Assembly: GCF_013403865.1 (NCBI RefSeq)
Contig: NZ_JABFDK010000001.1
Span: forward strand, 930,001 to 994,000
Reading direction: 5' to 3'
DNA from: Winogradskyella costae
Lineage (GTDB): Bacteria; Bacteroidota; Bacteroidia; Flavobacteriales; Flavobacteriaceae
DNA: 64,000 bases
Below, in pieces: positions 7,650 through 16,319 of this stretch (position 1 is the first letter of the stretch; each line of letters starts with the position of its first letter). Position numbers and translations under genes: made by a program. The notes beneath the pieces were generated by a model, which did no database searches, was not told where the DNA came from, and saw nothing but the letters and a program-made list of their open reading frames with translations.

Positions 7650-9515
7650 TTAAAATTCATCCTTTACATTATTTTTAATCCAGTTTAAGCAACTATCAAA
7701 GTCCTTAAAAATATGATCTTTAGGAATTAAATCTGGAATTATATCTATACGCTCCATCATATATTTGGGTTGTTTTAATAGCCCAACAAACAAGACTTGT
7801 ATATTTCTTTTTGATAAATCTTGAAGCACATCCTCCATTGCGTAGAGTCCGGATTGATCCATATATTGCATGCGTCCTAAACGAATTACTACTGTTTTTG
7901 CTGTAATCGGAATTTGATCCGCTAAAGCCTGAAATTCACTTGTAGATCCAAAAAACAACGGTCCTTTTAAGTGTTTTATAAATACTTCTTCTTTTAATCT
8001 GTTAGGAAAATCAGTTTCATCTGCCCACGCTTTCTCTTTCCCTAAGGATTTAACATCGGATCGTAAAGCTGTTATATCACCTATTTTTTTCATAAACATA
8101 AGTGATGCTATTATTAAACCAATACCAACTGCATAAACTAAATTCCAAAACGTAGACAAGAGTAATACAACAATCATAATTAGGACTTCAGAACTTAACT
8201 TTAATGGTCCTATTTTAATATCCTTTGGTAATGCAGGAATCGCTTTTAAACCTTTATAATCCATAACTCCAAAACCAACTGTAATTAAAATTCCAGCTAA
8301 AACAGCTGCTGGAATTTGCGAAGCAATATCTCCTAAAGCTAAAAGAATAACTAATAAAAATACACCAGCAATCATACCTGATAATCTGGTTTTACCACCT
8401 GCGTTAATATTTACAACGGTTCTAATCGTTGCTCCGGCTCCTGGCAAACCACCAAACAAGGCTGCTATACTATTTCCGATACCTTGCCCAATAAGCTCTT
8501 TATTTGGCTTATGTTTTGTTTTTGTAACATTGTCTGCAACGACACTCGTTAATAAGGAGTCAATAGAACCTAATAAGGCTAAGGTAAAAGCAGTAAAAAA
8601 ATAAGGCATTAAGTTCCCAAAATCGAATTCGGTAAAAATGGCCATATTAGGCATAGGAAATCCACTAGGTATTTGTTCAATCGGTCGGTAATCTAAACCA
8701 AAGCCAAAAGCAATTCCTGAGACGATTACTAAAGCTACTAAAGTACTCGGTATCGCCGTTGTTATCCGTTTAAATCCATAAATGATAATTATAGTTCCTA
8801 GAGCTAGCAGCAGTTCTAACCAATTTATATGCTGCATAGCTCTTGGTATCGCTTTTAAAGCACCCAATGCACCAGAAGCAGAATTCCCAGCTAATATAGA
8901 CGCTTCACTTTCCATTTCTTCGGGTGTAATTCTACTGGCTCGGTCTACAGTTTCTCTAAAGTTTTCAAGGACAAGTATACCTTCACCTGCTTCTTCTTTT
9001 AAAATATCGTTTAAAAGCATTTCTTCAGCGTGAGGCATATACTTTTCAATTAACTCTGCATCTTCTCCTGCATAATAGCCCACTGCAGGCAACACTTGGG
9101 TAATAATTATAATGAGTCCAATTGCTGTCATAAATCCTGAAACTACAGGGTACGGAATGTATTTAATGTATTTTCCGAAGCCGAAAACCCCCAAGCCAAC
9201 TTGCATTAACCCTGCTAAAATAAATACGGCTAGAATTATAGGAAGCGATTTACTTACATCACCTTCATGAATAGCTAATAGCCCCGCAATAAGCACCATA
9301 CTTACAGCTGTCATTGGTGCTGTAGGTCCAGAGATTTGTGTATTAGTACCACCAAATAGAGCTGCAAAAAAAGCTAGAAATATAGCCCCATAGAGTCCTG
9401 CACTTGGACCAAGACCAGATGACACGCCAAATGCTAAGGCTAAAGGTAGCGCAACAATACCAGCTGTAATACCACCGAAAGCGTCACCTTTAAAATGAGA
9501 AAAAAGCTTTTTCAT
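7650..9515 (-). CDS. SulP family anion (probable bicarbonate) transporter with STAS domain
   Basis: This 621-residue inner-membrane protein starts with the SulP signature region (GGITAGIVALPLALAFGVSSG) and has about 10-14 membrane segments through residue 480. An unusual hydrophilic loop lies at about 150-220. A cytosolic STAS domain follows (about 500-610), with the conserved LGRMQYMDQSGLYAMED segment. SulP proteins carry sulfate, bicarbonate or other anions. The carbonic anhydrase gene 11 bp downstream and another two genes upstream favour bicarbonate, but this is inference. It differs from the second SulP at 11708-13300 in length and STAS region, so this is not a recent duplication. Confidence 0.93.
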   Translation of the reverse strand: MKKLFSHFKGDAFGGITAGIVALPLALAFGVSSGLGPSAGLYGAIFLAFFAALFGGTNTQISGPTAPMTAVSMVLIAGLLAIHEGDVSKSLPIILAVFILAGLMQVGLGVFGFGKYIKYIPYPVVSGFMTAIGLIIIITQVLPAVGYYAGEDAELIEKYMPHAEEMLLNDILKEEAGEGILVLENFRETVDRASRITPEEMESEASILAGNSASGALGALKAIPRAMQHINWLELLLALGTIIIIYGFKRITTAIPSTLVALVIVSGIAFGFGLDYRPIEQIPSGFPMPNMAIFTEFDFGNLMPYFFTAFTLALLGSIDSLLTSVVADNVTKTKHKPNKELIGQGIGNSIAALFGGLPGAGATIRTVVNINAGGKTRLSGMIAGVFLLVILLALGDIASQIPAAVLAGILITVGFGVMDYKGLKAIPALPKDIKIGPLKLSSEVLIMIVVLLLSTFWNLVYAVGIGLIIASLMFMKKIGDITALRSDVKSLGKEKAWADETDFPNRLKEEVFIKHLKGPLFFGSTSEFQALADQIPITAKTVVIRLGRMQYMDQSGLYAMEDVLQDLSKRNIQVLFVGLLKQPKYMMERIDIIPDLIPKDHIFKDFDSCLNWIKNNVKDEF

Positions 9516-9555
9516 ATATTCTATTAAATTTTAAAGATAACAACTGTATTATCTT

Positions 9556-10218
9556 TTAGAAATTAAGATACGTAATAATATTAAATTGATCTCTATTATT
9601 AGATTCAAAAAATTGATTCATATAGCCTGCTTCTATCCTAAGCGATTTGTTTACTTTATAACCTAGGCCTCCATACACCCTATTTCTATCAAACACTGAA
9701 GACTCTGTATTTAAAAAAATCTCATTATATGCTGAAAGATAGTAGCTATTACTTTCTTTCTTGGTTATCGGAATATTAAATCCTAAAAAATAACGAAAGC
9801 GCATTTTATAATCGTCTTCAATAAACCGTTGTTCAAACCTATAGCGATGACTTAGCCCTACACTCCCAACCGTTTGTTTGGTTGTAAATTGTTGAAATAT
9901 ACGATGTTCATTAATCGATACTTTATCTTCTGTATCATCCACATAATTTTGAGATAGAATATAGCCATAACCGAGCAAAATATTGTTATTATTTTCAGTT
10001 AAATTATACCCCACCCCTGTTCTTATGAGTAATTGCTCTAAATCATCACCGATATTGTAACTTCTATATTGCACTTCATTGTGTATATTCCATTTGGAAT
10101 CTAACTTCTTATTACCGATATAAATAAGCCAATTTCCAAAACTACTATCTTGCGCAAACGTAAAAAATGGTAGCGCCAACAAAAGCGTTAGTGCTACCAT
10201 ATTCATTTTCTTTAACAT
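9556..10218 (-). CDS. DUF2490 outer-membrane protein
   Basis: This 220-residue protein has a signal peptide (about 22 residues, ending TFAQ). It is rich in alternating amphipathic strands with aromatic ends and finishes in a phenylalanine (FNIITYLNF), as expected for an outer-membrane beta-barrel. The overall pattern matches DUF2490: GNWLIYIGNKKLDSKW near the N terminus, then HEVQYR- and HRYRFEQRF-like strands. Function in the family is not established. Its position inside the carbonic anhydrase/SulP operon, 16 bp after one anhydrase gene and 40 bp before a SulP gene, suggests a pore or envelope component for the same substrate. Confidence 0.85.
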   Translation of the reverse strand: MLKKMNMVALTLLLALPFFTFAQDSSFGNWLIYIGNKKLDSKWNIHNEVQYRSYNIGDDLEQLLIRTGVGYNLTENNNNILLGYGYILSQNYVDDTEDKVSINEHRIFQQFTTKQTVGSVGLSHRYRFEQRFIEDDYKMRFRYFLGFNIPITKKESNSYYLSAYNEIFLNTESSVFDRNRVYGGLGYKVNKSLRIEAGYMNQFFESNNRDQFNIITYLNF

Positions 10219-10234
10219 ATTATATGTTTATTTT

Positions 10235-10864
10235 TTATTCATAAAATTTTACTTCACCTGTATTTACATCATACATGGCGCCAATAATTTTAATTTCACC
10301 GTTTTTCTCCATTTCAGTAAGCACTGGACTTTCGTCATGGATTCTATCAATCATTAATTGAACATTAACGTGTGATACTTTATCAACAAAATCTAAATTC
10401 TTAGAGGTTCTTAAGCTTTCGTCTTTAGGTTCTGTAACTGCATTTACTGCAGGTGTAATTTTTTGAACTAATTTGGTTAAATTACCCATTTCAGCATGGT
10501 CACAAGCTCCCTTTACGGCACCACAACTTGTGTGCCCTAAAACGACTATAAGTTCTGTGCCTGCTAATTTACAAGCAAACTCCATACTTCCTAAAATATC
10601 TTCGTTTACAATATTACCTGCAACTCTTACACTAAAAATATCTCCTAAGCCTTGGTCAAAGACCAACTCAGCAGAAACTCTAGAATCGATACAACTTAAA
10701 ATCGTAGCAAATGGAAATTGCCCTTCGCTTGTATCATTTACTTGCTCTAGAAGGTTTCTATTTGCTTTTAAATTATTTTGAAATCTTTGGTTGCCCTCTT
10801 TTAAATATTGCAATGACTTTTCAGGTGTCATTGTTGCTTGGGTTTCTTTTGTATGTGCTTTCAT
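10235..10864 (-). CDS. Beta-class carbonic anhydrase (second copy)
   Basis: This 209-residue beta-carbonic anhydrase has zinc ligands C58 and D60 with R62 (SCIDSRV) and H111 with C114 (GHTSCGAVKG). The N-terminal region (PEKSLQYLKEGNQRF) is typical of a different beta-CA clade from the copy at 7012-7638. The two therefore look like paralogues of separate ancestry rather than a tandem duplication. There is no obvious signal peptide, so it is probably cytosolic. It lies between the universal stress protein gene (37 bp upstream) and DUF2490 (16 bp downstream) in the same operon. Confidence 0.94.
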   Translation of the reverse strand: MKAHTKETQATMTPEKSLQYLKEGNQRFQNNLKANRNLLEQVNDTSEGQFPFATILSCIDSRVSAELVFDQGLGDIFSVRVAGNIVNEDILGSMEFACKLAGTELIVVLGHTSCGAVKGACDHAEMGNLTKLVQKITPAVNAVTEPKDESLRTSKNLDFVDKVSHVNVQLMIDRIHDESPVLTEMEKNGEIKIIGAMYDVNTGEVKFYE

Positions 10865-10901
10865 AATGTTTTGTTTTGCGTTTAATTAAACTTGTTTTTA
10901 T

Positions 10902-11702
10902 CTATGCTTCCGACACTAATAATGAAACATTCAATTTGCTCACTACTTCTCTTAAAGAGGTTTCACCCGTGTTTTTAGATGTATCCTCAGCTCTGTCAAT
11001 ACACAATAAATTAATACTATTTTTCAATAAATAAGAAGAGAGCGTATCCATAGCATCAGCATTTTGCTCAAATACATACTCTATAAATTTTTCTTCATTT
11101 TCATCAGCTAGCTTTACCGTTTCTTTCTGACTGTTTATAATCTTAAAAGATTTTAATGGTGCTTTAGCATGTGTAATTAAATCTTTTGAAAATTTACCGT
11201 TAAAGATTTTATGAGAATCGTTAAAAACTCCTAAGGACATTTTTTCATTAGGGATTAGTGCGTTTTCATTAGATGAAATCATAATGACACCTTTAAATTC
11301 TTTCAAAATAAAACGTGTAATACTATCCCCAATAAGCTGAAGCGGATTGGAATCGCGTTGTCCCAAAACAATAATGTCTGGTTTAGTAAGCGTGATGTAA
11401 TTACTGATCTCTTCTTTAATTTTCCCAAATGCATAGTTGTAATTAATTGTTGCATTATATGCCTTTGAAATAGGATCAATTAAAGCTTCAATTTTCTTTT
11501 TAGTGATGATCTGCTCATCATTTAAAGTTCTAATTGCAGATAATTGATTGTCTATATTTACAATATCGGTATGTTTTTTAACATGGAACAAGTCTATGTC
11601 TGCACCAATCATTTGCGCTAAGCTTACACTACTCTTTATGGTTGTGCTCGTACTTTTACTTAAATCTGAAAGTACGAGTATTTTATATTTATAAGTTTCC
11701 AT
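10902..11702 (-). CDS. Universal stress protein (UspA-like, tandem or extended)
   Basis: This 266-residue soluble protein begins with a UspA fold: the opening strand YKILVLSDLSKST, and a nucleotide-loop-like region near residues 110-130 (DIIVLGQRDSNPLQLIGDSITRFI). The second half (about 145-266) looks like a degenerate second Usp domain. It starts 5 bp after the SulP gene ending at 11708 and is surely co-transcribed. Usp proteins are often paired with transporters and may bind ATP or AMP to tune them. Here that would link anion uptake to energy state, but this is inference from context. Confidence 0.85.
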   Translation of the reverse strand: METYKYKILVLSDLSKSTSTTIKSSVSLAQMIGADIDLFHVKKHTDIVNIDNQLSAIRTLNDEQIITKKKIEALIDPISKAYNATINYNYAFGKIKEEISNYITLTKPDIIVLGQRDSNPLQLIGDSITRFILKEFKGVIMISSNENALIPNEKMSLGVFNDSHKIFNGKFSKDLITHAKAPLKSFKIINSQKETVKLADENEEKFIEYVFEQNADAMDTLSSYLLKNSINLLCIDRAEDTSKNTGETSLREVVSKLNVSLLVSEA

Positions 11703-11707
11703 AATGT

Positions 11708-13300
11708 CTAACTTAAACTTATTTTAGACTTAGGTCTCAATTGAAAGAAATCAATGAAACTAGGTGGGTTTTCAACGATCCCACGTTTAGAAATTAATTT
11801 AATGTCGATGTTTCTCTCTTTTGCTTTAAACGCAAAATCTTCGAGAATTTCAATAATATCATAATCAAGATATCTTGTTTTAGTCACGTCGAACTCTAAA
11901 TAAGTATCTCTTGGTAAGCTATCTAATTCTTTTAAAATAGCACCTTTATTAAAGAAAGTTACTTCTTCAGCAAGAGCCATTTTAATTTTATGTTTTCCAT
12001 TACTATTATCTTCAATGTGCAAGAAGTGAGAGTTTTGGTAACTCTTTAATAATATGACAACAACTCCAACAGCCAGCCCAAGACCAATACCAACTAGTAA
12101 ATCTGTAAAAACAATACCAATTACTGTTACAAAAAATGGTACAGATTGTTTCCATCCTAATTTATACATCTTTACAAATAATGATGGCTTAGCAAGCTTA
12201 TAACCTACTATTAAAAGTATAGCTGCTAATACCGATAATGGAATTTTATTAAGTAATGTAGGAATTAATATCACTGAAATTAATAATAAAAATCCATGAA
12301 TAATAGCAGACATTTTACTCTTCCCTCCAGATTGAATATTAGCAGAACTACGCACAATTACCTGTGTAATGGGTAATCCACCTATTAAACCAGATAAAAT
12401 ATTACCTGTACCTTGCGCTAATAACTCTCTATTGGTAGGTGTCACATTTTTATCTGGATCTATTTTATCGGAAGCCTCTACACATAACAAAGTTTCTAAA
12501 CTTGCCACTAATGCGATTGTAAAAGCGATAATCCAAACTTCAGGATTTGTTATTGCTGAAAAATTAGGAAAGCTAAATTGGCCAATAAAAGAATCCAAAC
12601 TATCTGGCACAGGTACACTCACTAAATGTGATTGAGCAATAGCAAGGCTCTCATTAGATTGTGTTATAACATAGAAAACTATCCCTACGACCACAGCAAC
12701 TAGAGGCCCTTGAACGACTTCGAAAATCTTTCCTTTTTTGACTAAAACATTACTCCACAATAATAATATACCCAATGCGATAAAGCCTACTACCATAGAG
12801 CCTATAATAAGATTATCGAAAACATGCCATATTGCTGAAAATGTATTTTCACCAGAACTTTCTACAAAACTATCTGCTCCTTCTGGTTCGGCATCATAGC
12901 CAAAAAAGTGAGGGATTTGTTTTAATATAATGATAATTCCGATACCTGTAAGCATCCCTTTAATAACAGACGAAGGAAAATAATAACCAATAATTCCGGC
13001 TTTTAAAACACCAAAAAGTAATTGAATAACCCCTCCTAATACTACAGCAACTAAAAAGTTTTCATAACCACCTAAAGTACCTATAGCAGTTAATACAATA
13101 GCTGCCAAACCTGCTGCAGGTCCACTAACTCCAATTTTAGAACCACTTAAGGCTCCTACTACAACTCCTCCAATAATTCCGGCAATTAAACCAGCGAAAA
13201 GAGGTGCGCCACTAGCTAAAGCAATACCTAAACATAAAGGTAGTGCAACGAAAAATACAACGACACTTGCAGGCAAGTCGTTTTTTAATGTTTTAAACAT
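11708..13300 (-). CDS. SulP family anion (probable bicarbonate) transporter
   Basis: This 530-residue inner-membrane transporter is the first clear gene of the inorganic-carbon operon. It opens with the SulP core (LPASVVVFFVALPLCLGIAL, then SGSKIGVSGPAAGL) and has about 10-12 membrane segments up to residue 430. A short, poorly conserved STAS-like tail follows (LPRDTYLEFDVTKTRYLDYD) and lacks the DQSG motif seen in the other SulP of the operon. This subtype often lies beside carbonic anhydrase genes, so bicarbonate is the likeliest substrate. A perfect 8-bp inverted repeat lies just upstream of its start (13319-13339). Confidence 0.92.
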   Translation of the reverse strand: MFKTLKNDLPASVVVFFVALPLCLGIALASGAPLFAGLIAGIIGGVVVGALSGSKIGVSGPAAGLAAIVLTAIGTLGGYENFLVAVVLGGVIQLLFGVLKAGIIGYYFPSSVIKGMLTGIGIIIILKQIPHFFGYDAEPEGADSFVESSGENTFSAIWHVFDNLIIGSMVVGFIALGILLLWSNVLVKKGKIFEVVQGPLVAVVVGIVFYVITQSNESLAIAQSHLVSVPVPDSLDSFIGQFSFPNFSAITNPEVWIIAFTIALVASLETLLCVEASDKIDPDKNVTPTNRELLAQGTGNILSGLIGGLPITQVIVRSSANIQSGGKSKMSAIIHGFLLLISVILIPTLLNKIPLSVLAAILLIVGYKLAKPSLFVKMYKLGWKQSVPFFVTVIGIVFTDLLVGIGLGLAVGVVVILLKSYQNSHFLHIEDNSNGKHKIKMALAEEVTFFNKGAILKELDSLPRDTYLEFDVTKTRYLDYDIIEILEDFAFKAKERNIDIKLISKRGIVENPPSFIDFFQLRPKSKISLS

Positions 13301-13318
13301 TTGATATAATGATTTTGT

Positions 13319-13339
13319 CTATTGAATGGATTTCAATAG
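13319..13339 (-). promoter_or_regulatory. Inverted repeat upstream of the SulP operon
   Basis: CTATTGAA, 5 nt, TTCAATAG: a perfect 8-bp inverted repeat 18 bp before the ATG of the SulP gene. It could be an operator or a hairpin in the 5' leader. It is not followed by a T run, so it is not an ordinary terminator. Confidence 0.45.
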
Positions 13340-13387
13340 TTATTTTAATACTTTCTTTAGGGACAAAAAATGTCGAACGAAAAAATA

Positions 13388-13681
13388 TTAAATAAAATCG
13401 GGTGGTGGAGATATTAAATTAAGATGCGGTACAGGATAGTTTTTAAACTGATATCCTTCAAGATGTGTAACCTCTTGAACTTCAATTAAGAATTCTGAAT
13501 CTTGGTGATTTTTATCAAACAAAAGTTTAGCGTGAGCATTTTCTTCTTCCTCTGTTATACTAAAAAAACAAGCCACGTCAATTGAGTCATCTATAGACAT
13601 AATAATTGTAGGGGCAGAAATAAGTGCCACAAATACTATGGTTAAGAAAATAGATAATCTGTATTTGGAGCTCTTTTGCAT
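13388..13681 (-). CDS. Small single-pass membrane protein upstream of the SulP operon
   Basis: Using the ATG at 13681 gives 97 residues. A short basic N terminus (MQKSSKYR) precedes one membrane segment or uncleaved signal (SIFLTIVFVALISAPTIIM), then an acidic, extracytoplasmic tail ending in PPPDFI. A longer reading from 13705 is possible, but the promoter-like TATATTTG (minus strand, 13688-13695) lies between the two starts, so 13681 is preferred; the transcript may be nearly leaderless. I do not recognise a family. It lies between the Bat operon and the SulP operon on the same strand, and could belong to the latter. Confidence 0.6.
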   Translation of the reverse strand: MQKSSKYRLSIFLTIVFVALISAPTIIMSIDDSIDVACFFSITEEEENAHAKLLFDKNHQDSEFLIEVQEVTHLEGYQFKNYPVPHLNLISPPPDFI

Positions 13682-13687
13682 AAGCGA

Positions 13688-13723
13688 CAAATATAATATG
13701 TTCAATTTTAACAGACTGTTAAA
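13688..13723 (-). promoter_or_regulatory. Promoter element and palindromic operator candidate
   Basis: The minus strand carries TATATTTG (13688-13695), a full match to TAnnTTTG. About 11 bp farther upstream is the palindrome TTTAACAG-N-CTGTTAAA (13707-13723), which overlaps where the -33 element would be. That arrangement suits a repressor or activator site. Confidence 0.45.
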
Positions 13724-13729
13724 TTAATT

Positions 13730-14488
13730 CTAAAAATCCTTTAATCGTTTAATATCTTTAGAAGGAATCCATCCTGTAGAGTTATCCGATAATTCAATTT
13801 TGTTCCAATCATCATAGGTTTCTACAATTTGTACCTTAGTACCTTCATGTAATCTAAACACTTCTTCACTTGCAGCATTAGGGTCTGTTTTCACTCTACT
13901 TTCTTGTGCAAATACAATCGCAGGATTATTCTTCTTATTTAATCCTTCCTTCTGAAATGCCATAGAGACAGCAAAACATGCCACAAACAAACTAACAATG
14001 CTAGTTACAAAAGCAATTCGTTTTTTTGAACTTGTATATGAAAAATGATAGGCTAAGAATATAATTACAAATAAGAGCGCACCCCCGACTGCGATTTTTG
14101 CCCAAGCATCTGTAGTAAACGTATTAACGATATTGTTTATTATTCTTGAAAACCCAACAACCGGAACTGTATCGATTGCATCAATGGTCATATTCTGCGC
14201 AAAAGCCAAATTATTTTGTATGTCTTTATCGTTTGGCTCTAATTGCAATGCCTTTTCAAAATAATAAATACTAGGAGCAATATTATTGAGTTTATAATTT
14301 GCATTCCCTAAGTTAAAATATAACTCAGCAGAGTGTTCTTTTGAATCTAATATAGATTCATATTTATCAATCGCTTCAGCAAATTTAGCATCATTATACA
14401 AGGCATTTGCATCACTAAAACTTTGATCATTTTGCGAAAAGCTCAACAGGCTAAAACAACATACAAGTAAGACGGTGATTGTTCTCAT
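13730..14488 (-). CDS. batE: BatE: TPR and SH3 domain aerotolerance protein
   Basis: This 252-residue protein has a signal peptide (about 1-19), TPR repeats (about 25-95, including AELYFNLGNANYKLNNIAPS), two hydrophobic segments (about 130-150 and 160-180) and a C-terminal bacterial SH3 domain (about 190-250, ending NSTGWIPSKDIKRL). This is the BatE architecture of the Bacteroides aerotolerance operon, whose products act in the periplasm or inner membrane; the mechanism is not settled. The start is 1 bp from the batD stop, showing tight coupling. It is the last gene of the bat operon. Confidence 0.88.
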   Translation of the reverse strand: MRTITVLLVCCFSLLSFSQNDQSFSDANALYNDAKFAEAIDKYESILDSKEHSAELYFNLGNANYKLNNIAPSIYYFEKALQLEPNDKDIQNNLAFAQNMTIDAIDTVPVVGFSRIINNIVNTFTTDAWAKIAVGGALLFVIIFLAYHFSYTSSKKRIAFVTSIVSLFVACFAVSMAFQKEGLNKKNNPAIVFAQESRVKTDPNAASEEVFRLHEGTKVQIVETYDDWNKIELSDNSTGWIPSKDIKRLKDF

Positions 14489-14489
14489 A

Positions 14490-16259
14490 TTATCTTAGTT
14501 GTTTATCTATTAACGAAATTGTATGCCCTGCTTTATCATAATCGTTCTGCATGGTAACTTGCGTAATTGGTGTATAACGTGCCAATTCGCAATTTTCTAA
14601 TATTGAAATAAAATCTGAAACCACTTCTTTTGACACCTGTCTTTCGCTTAGTAAGCTTTCAATCTTATCTTTATTAAAATCACTAGTTTCAATATTTAAT
14701 TTTGCTTTTAAATAATTGTGAAGTGCTTTTTCTAAGGCCAAGTAAAATGATTCTTTTTGTCCAAGCGCTTTTTTGGCTTCACTTAAATACTTTTTGGCTA
14801 AACGATCAGCTTTTCTAATACGATTACCTTGCACATCTGCATCGCGCTCGTCCTTTTTACGCCTAACAACAATAGCTAAAGGAATGGCTAAAAATGGCAC
14901 CAATAATAAGGACCAGAACCCAATAGACTTAAAGAAAGGCTCGGATTTTACAGGTATCCAATTAGAATTCGTTTTTATAAAGGCAAACGTATTTGTACTT
15001 GCATTGACTGTCTGTTTAGTGGCATCTACAGTGTTATCCACAGCAGCATTGGCGGCCATAGGCCCCTCTAATACATCAATAACTACATCGTCTGATGAAA
15101 TGCGCTTATAACTTTCCGTTTTTAAGTCAAAGTATGAAAATGAAATGGTTGGAACCGGGTATTTCCCTCTATACTGTGGAACAATAGTATAAGTATCAGA
15201 AATGCGCCCTTGCATACCGCTTAAATTGGTCCTAACGTTTTCTTGGTGTTCTGGTTCATAAACCTCCAAAGAACTAGGAACGGTAAGTTTCGGTAATTCA
15301 AAAAGCTTTAAATTTCCAGATCCTGAAACCTCTATTTTAGCTTGAAGCGATTCCGTAGCATTTAACTGTGTTTTAGATGTTGTAACTTTGAAATCAAAAT
15401 CGCCAACAGCTCCTTTAAAATCTGAAGGCTTCCCTTCTTCAGGCAATTCTTTTACATTAATCGTTCTACTGCCTGCAGTAACCATTTTTGGCACTCTAGT
15501 TATCAATGCTCTACCAAAAACATCTCTTCTATTTGAGGGTACTTCTACAGTGACCTCCATCACCAAAGGCTCTAGTTTTAAAGCTCCCGTTTTTTGAGGA
15601 TAAAGCACCGTTTTTCTAAGAATAACATAACGATATTCTTCACCGTCATATTCACCTGTGTGAACAGGAAAACCTTTAACATCTATGTTCTGACTCCAGA
15701 AATCATTAAATCTCGGAGTATCTTTTTCTCTCCAACTACTTACACCCGTATCTTTTGAAACATACAACTTATAAACTACAGTAATAGCTTCATTTAAATA
15801 AGGATTGGCTTTAGATACCTCAGCAACTAAATGAATATTTGCCGAAGCAACATCTGAAGCAGTTGCCTCACCATTAGGCGCACTCACAGCAGCCGTAACA
15901 TTTACCGTTATAGGAAATGTTTTATAGGTTTCACCTTCAATTTCAATGGTTGCCTGTTTAATAGTAAAGTTCCCTCGTGATTTTGGTGCTAAAAAATAAC
16001 TGTAGGTCTTAGAGTAAGAGCGTTTTCCATTTCTAGAATAGTTACTCACAGACGTATTAGGCCCTCCAACGACATCAAAATCTGCAAAACTAGGAGGTAC
16101 AAAATTATCCCCATCTTCGTTCATTTCGAAATCGATACGTAAGCGCTCATTAATCCCTAATTTTTTCTTGCTAACTTTTGCTTCAAATTTCACCTGAGCT
16201 GAAGCGATACTTGTTGCAAGTACTAAGAATATTATTAATATGTTTTTAATTGATTTCAT
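14490..16259 (-). CDS. batD: BatD: oxygen-tolerance protein
   Basis: This 589-residue protein has a signal peptide (first 22 residues, ending SAQ). A large periplasmic part is made of beta-sandwich BatD repeats (for example KLGINERLRIDFEMNEDG, LNEAITVVYKLYVSKD, LNATESLQAKIEVSGSG). One membrane segment lies near residues 435-460 and is followed by a basic cytosolic tail. This is the standard BatD/DUF7507-like layout. It probably interacts with the VWA proteins BatA and BatB. It is preceded by a 60-bp gap after batC and followed directly by batE. Confidence 0.9.
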   Translation of the reverse strand: MKSIKNILIIFLVLATSIASAQVKFEAKVSKKKLGINERLRIDFEMNEDGDNFVPPSFADFDVVGGPNTSVSNYSRNGKRSYSKTYSYFLAPKSRGNFTIKQATIEIEGETYKTFPITVNVTAAVSAPNGEATASDVASANIHLVAEVSKANPYLNEAITVVYKLYVSKDTGVSSWREKDTPRFNDFWSQNIDVKGFPVHTGEYDGEEYRYVILRKTVLYPQKTGALKLEPLVMEVTVEVPSNRRDVFGRALITRVPKMVTAGSRTINVKELPEEGKPSDFKGAVGDFDFKVTTSKTQLNATESLQAKIEVSGSGNLKLFELPKLTVPSSLEVYEPEHQENVRTNLSGMQGRISDTYTIVPQYRGKYPVPTISFSYFDLKTESYKRISSDDVVIDVLEGPMAANAAVDNTVDATKQTVNASTNTFAFIKTNSNWIPVKSEPFFKSIGFWSLLLVPFLAIPLAIVVRRKKDERDADVQGNRIRKADRLAKKYLSEAKKALGQKESFYLALEKALHNYLKAKLNIETSDFNKDKIESLLSERQVSKEVVSDFISILENCELARYTPITQVTMQNDYDKAGHTISLIDKQLR

Positions 16260-16319
16260 TTAATTTTTTAAAACACTTTTACAGCATTTAGTGAGAGACT
16301 GCTTACTGTTAACTAGTTA

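Noticed and set aside
7012-10864. Possible recent tandem duplication of SulP-carbonic anhydrase pairs
   Set aside because: The two anhydrases belong to visibly different beta-CA types and the two SulPs differ in length and STAS region, so separate origins are more likely.
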